Made by a program: the position numbers and the translations under genes. A stretch of 5,536 nt of DNA, taken from Porticoccaceae bacterium. GTDB taxonomy: Bacteria; Pseudomonadota; Gammaproteobacteria; Pseudomonadales; Porticoccaceae. Of the stretch, positions 4,748-5,536 are shown in pieces. The notes under the pieces were generated by a model. That model saw only the letters and a list, made by a program, of their open reading frames with translations, made no database searches and was not told the DNA's origin. The stretch's first letter is position 1. Each line of letters starts with the position of its first letter. The stretch lies in assembly GCA_019090225.1 (NCBI GenBank), contig JAHRWI010000072.1, positions 1 to 5,536 on the forward strand. Direction: 5' to 3'.

Positions 4748-5536
4748 TTAACTATCGCGTTTATCGATTACCAAACCTGGATATTGTCTAAGGCTTGAAA
4801 GTGTTCGTATAAACGGTTTATATCGCTTTAGCATATCAGGCAAGGTTTGGAGTAGTTGAACAGCACTTTGGTAGTCACCAACTTCCCCAAAAGTTACGGT
4901 ATGCGCTATATGCTCCCCATGAGCAAAAGGGTAAACGTATATCTCATTTTCAAACGTACTCCTGTCAAATCGCCGAAAAAACTCCTCTAATTTGGTCGTG
5001 TCATTAGTGTAAGAGGTCATAATCTGAATGGTATATCCTGACTTTGTGGCGCCATTTGCCCACAGCATCGTTTTTTTCACTAGATCGTTGAGCAACGGAG
5101 TTTGGTCATTATCCAAACCATAGAGTAAAGTCGCGAGAGCATTTGTTCCACTACCGACGATCTCATTACGCTCTTCTTTTAAGGTTAAACCCTCAGCGGT
5201 GGATTCTTTCACTGCCACCTCGATATCTGCTTCGGTCAAGCCAGACTGTCCCTGTTTTTTTATTATCGACCTCATTTCCGGCGATAATTCTGACAATATT
5301 GGCGCTTCAATCATTTTGATCGAAGGCTGCAACTCGTGGAGCTTAATATCCTCCCGACCAACTGCGTTAGAGTAATAAACCCAAACAACAAACCCGGCTA
5401 TCGCTACAAATGAAAGTCCACCAAAATAATGATTGATAGTTTTACGAGCACTTGAGTCAACTTGACTATCGTCCTTAGCTATACGTACATGTTTACGTGT
5501 GACAGTCGATGATTGCGCTGCGAATGCTGCCAATAA
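4748..5536 (-). CDS. C-terminal part of a DamX/ExeA-like AAA ATPase with membrane segment and SPOR domain (5' end outside window)
   Basis: Partial: the frame is open to the window edge, and the first codons read LLAAFAAQ, so the leading TTG at 5533 is not a real start. Counting from the edge, residues 1-22 (LLAAFAAQ then TRKHVRIAKDD) resemble the last helices of ExeA/MshM/DamX-type AAA ATPase domains. A single transmembrane segment lies at about 38-56 (FGGLSFVAIAGFVVWVYYS), then a charged linker, then a SPOR domain at about 168-250, from GYTIQIMTS to the LPDMLKRYKPFIRTLSSL motif. SPOR domains bind septal peptidoglycan stripped of stem peptides. Inferred topology: ATPase in the cytoplasm, SPOR in the periplasm. 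In many gammaproteobacteria this architecture sits after the pilMNOPQ-aroK-aroB cluster, so aroB may lie just upstream beyond 5536. The gene is richer in A+T than the left-hand genes. MSHA- or secretion-linked ExeA-like proteins are the alternative. Confidence 0.8.
   Translation of the reverse strand, partial: LLAAFAAQSSTVTRKHVRIAKDDSQVDSSARKTINHYFGGLSFVAIAGFVVWVYYSNAVGREDIKLHELQPSIKMIEAPILSELSPEMRSIIKKQGQSGLTEADIEVAVKESTAEGLTLKEERNEIVGSGTNALATLLYGLDNDQTPLLNDLVKKTMLWANGATKSGYTIQIMTSYTNDTTKLEEFFRRFDRSTFENEIYVYPFAHGEHIAHTVTFGEVGDYQSAVQLLQTLPDMLKRYKPFIRTLSSLRQYPGLVIDKRDS

Noticed and set aside
1..5536. CRISPR array, insertion sequence or toxin-antitoxin pair
   Set aside because: There are no regularly spaced repeats, no transposase-like frame or terminal inverted repeats, and no small paired genes with such motifs.

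Overview
The window reads as a chromosomal segment of a Gram-negative proteobacterium, most likely a gammaproteobacterium. The main support is the right-edge gene, which has the tail of an ExeA/DamX-type AAA ATPase, one membrane segment and a SPOR domain, and by a lipobox-type signal remnant. I cannot name a species. The left two thirds is moderately GC-rich and dense in metabolic genes. From about 3.9 kb rightward the sequence becomes visibly more AT-rich and looks decayed.

Layout. (1) 44-988 (+): a complete homocysteine S-methyltransferase family protein with the three zinc-ligand cysteines. (2) 989-1434: a 446-base gap with no convincing gene, holding two small hairpins just after the first gene and a 7-5-7 inverted repeat close to the next. 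(3) 1435-2292 (+): a PhyH-family (phytanoyl-CoA dioxygenase-like) Fe(II)/2-oxoglutarate oxygenase. (4) 2293-2586: a gap with a micro-repeat and possibly decayed coding sequence. (5) 2587-3810 (+): a family III (CaiB/BaiF) CoA-transferase with a strong ribosome binding site, followed by a long hairpin at 3869-3901. (6) About 3938-4250 (-): a small lipoprotein-like gene whose signal peptide is interrupted by an in-frame TGA. (7) 4287-4628 (+): the 3' remnant of a beta-propeller (SMP-30/NHL-like) gene with two compensating frameshifts. (8) 4748-5536 (-): the C-terminal part of the DamX/ExeA-like membrane protein, whose 5' end lies beyond the window.

How the genes may work together. The three left-hand enzymes point the same way but are separated by 446 and 294 bases, so they are probably transcribed separately rather than as one tight operon. 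An oxygenase of the PhyH type next to a family III CoA-transferase is compatible with activation and hydroxylation of a carboxylic acid or CoA ester in a catabolic pathway, with the methyltransferase serving methionine or methyl-group metabolism. The substrate cannot be read from the sequence.

I did not find a convincing new system. The most unusual material is the stretch 3.9-4.7 kb, where two adjacent, divergently oriented genes both carry disabling lesions. This is either a small gene graveyard or a patch of sequencing error.
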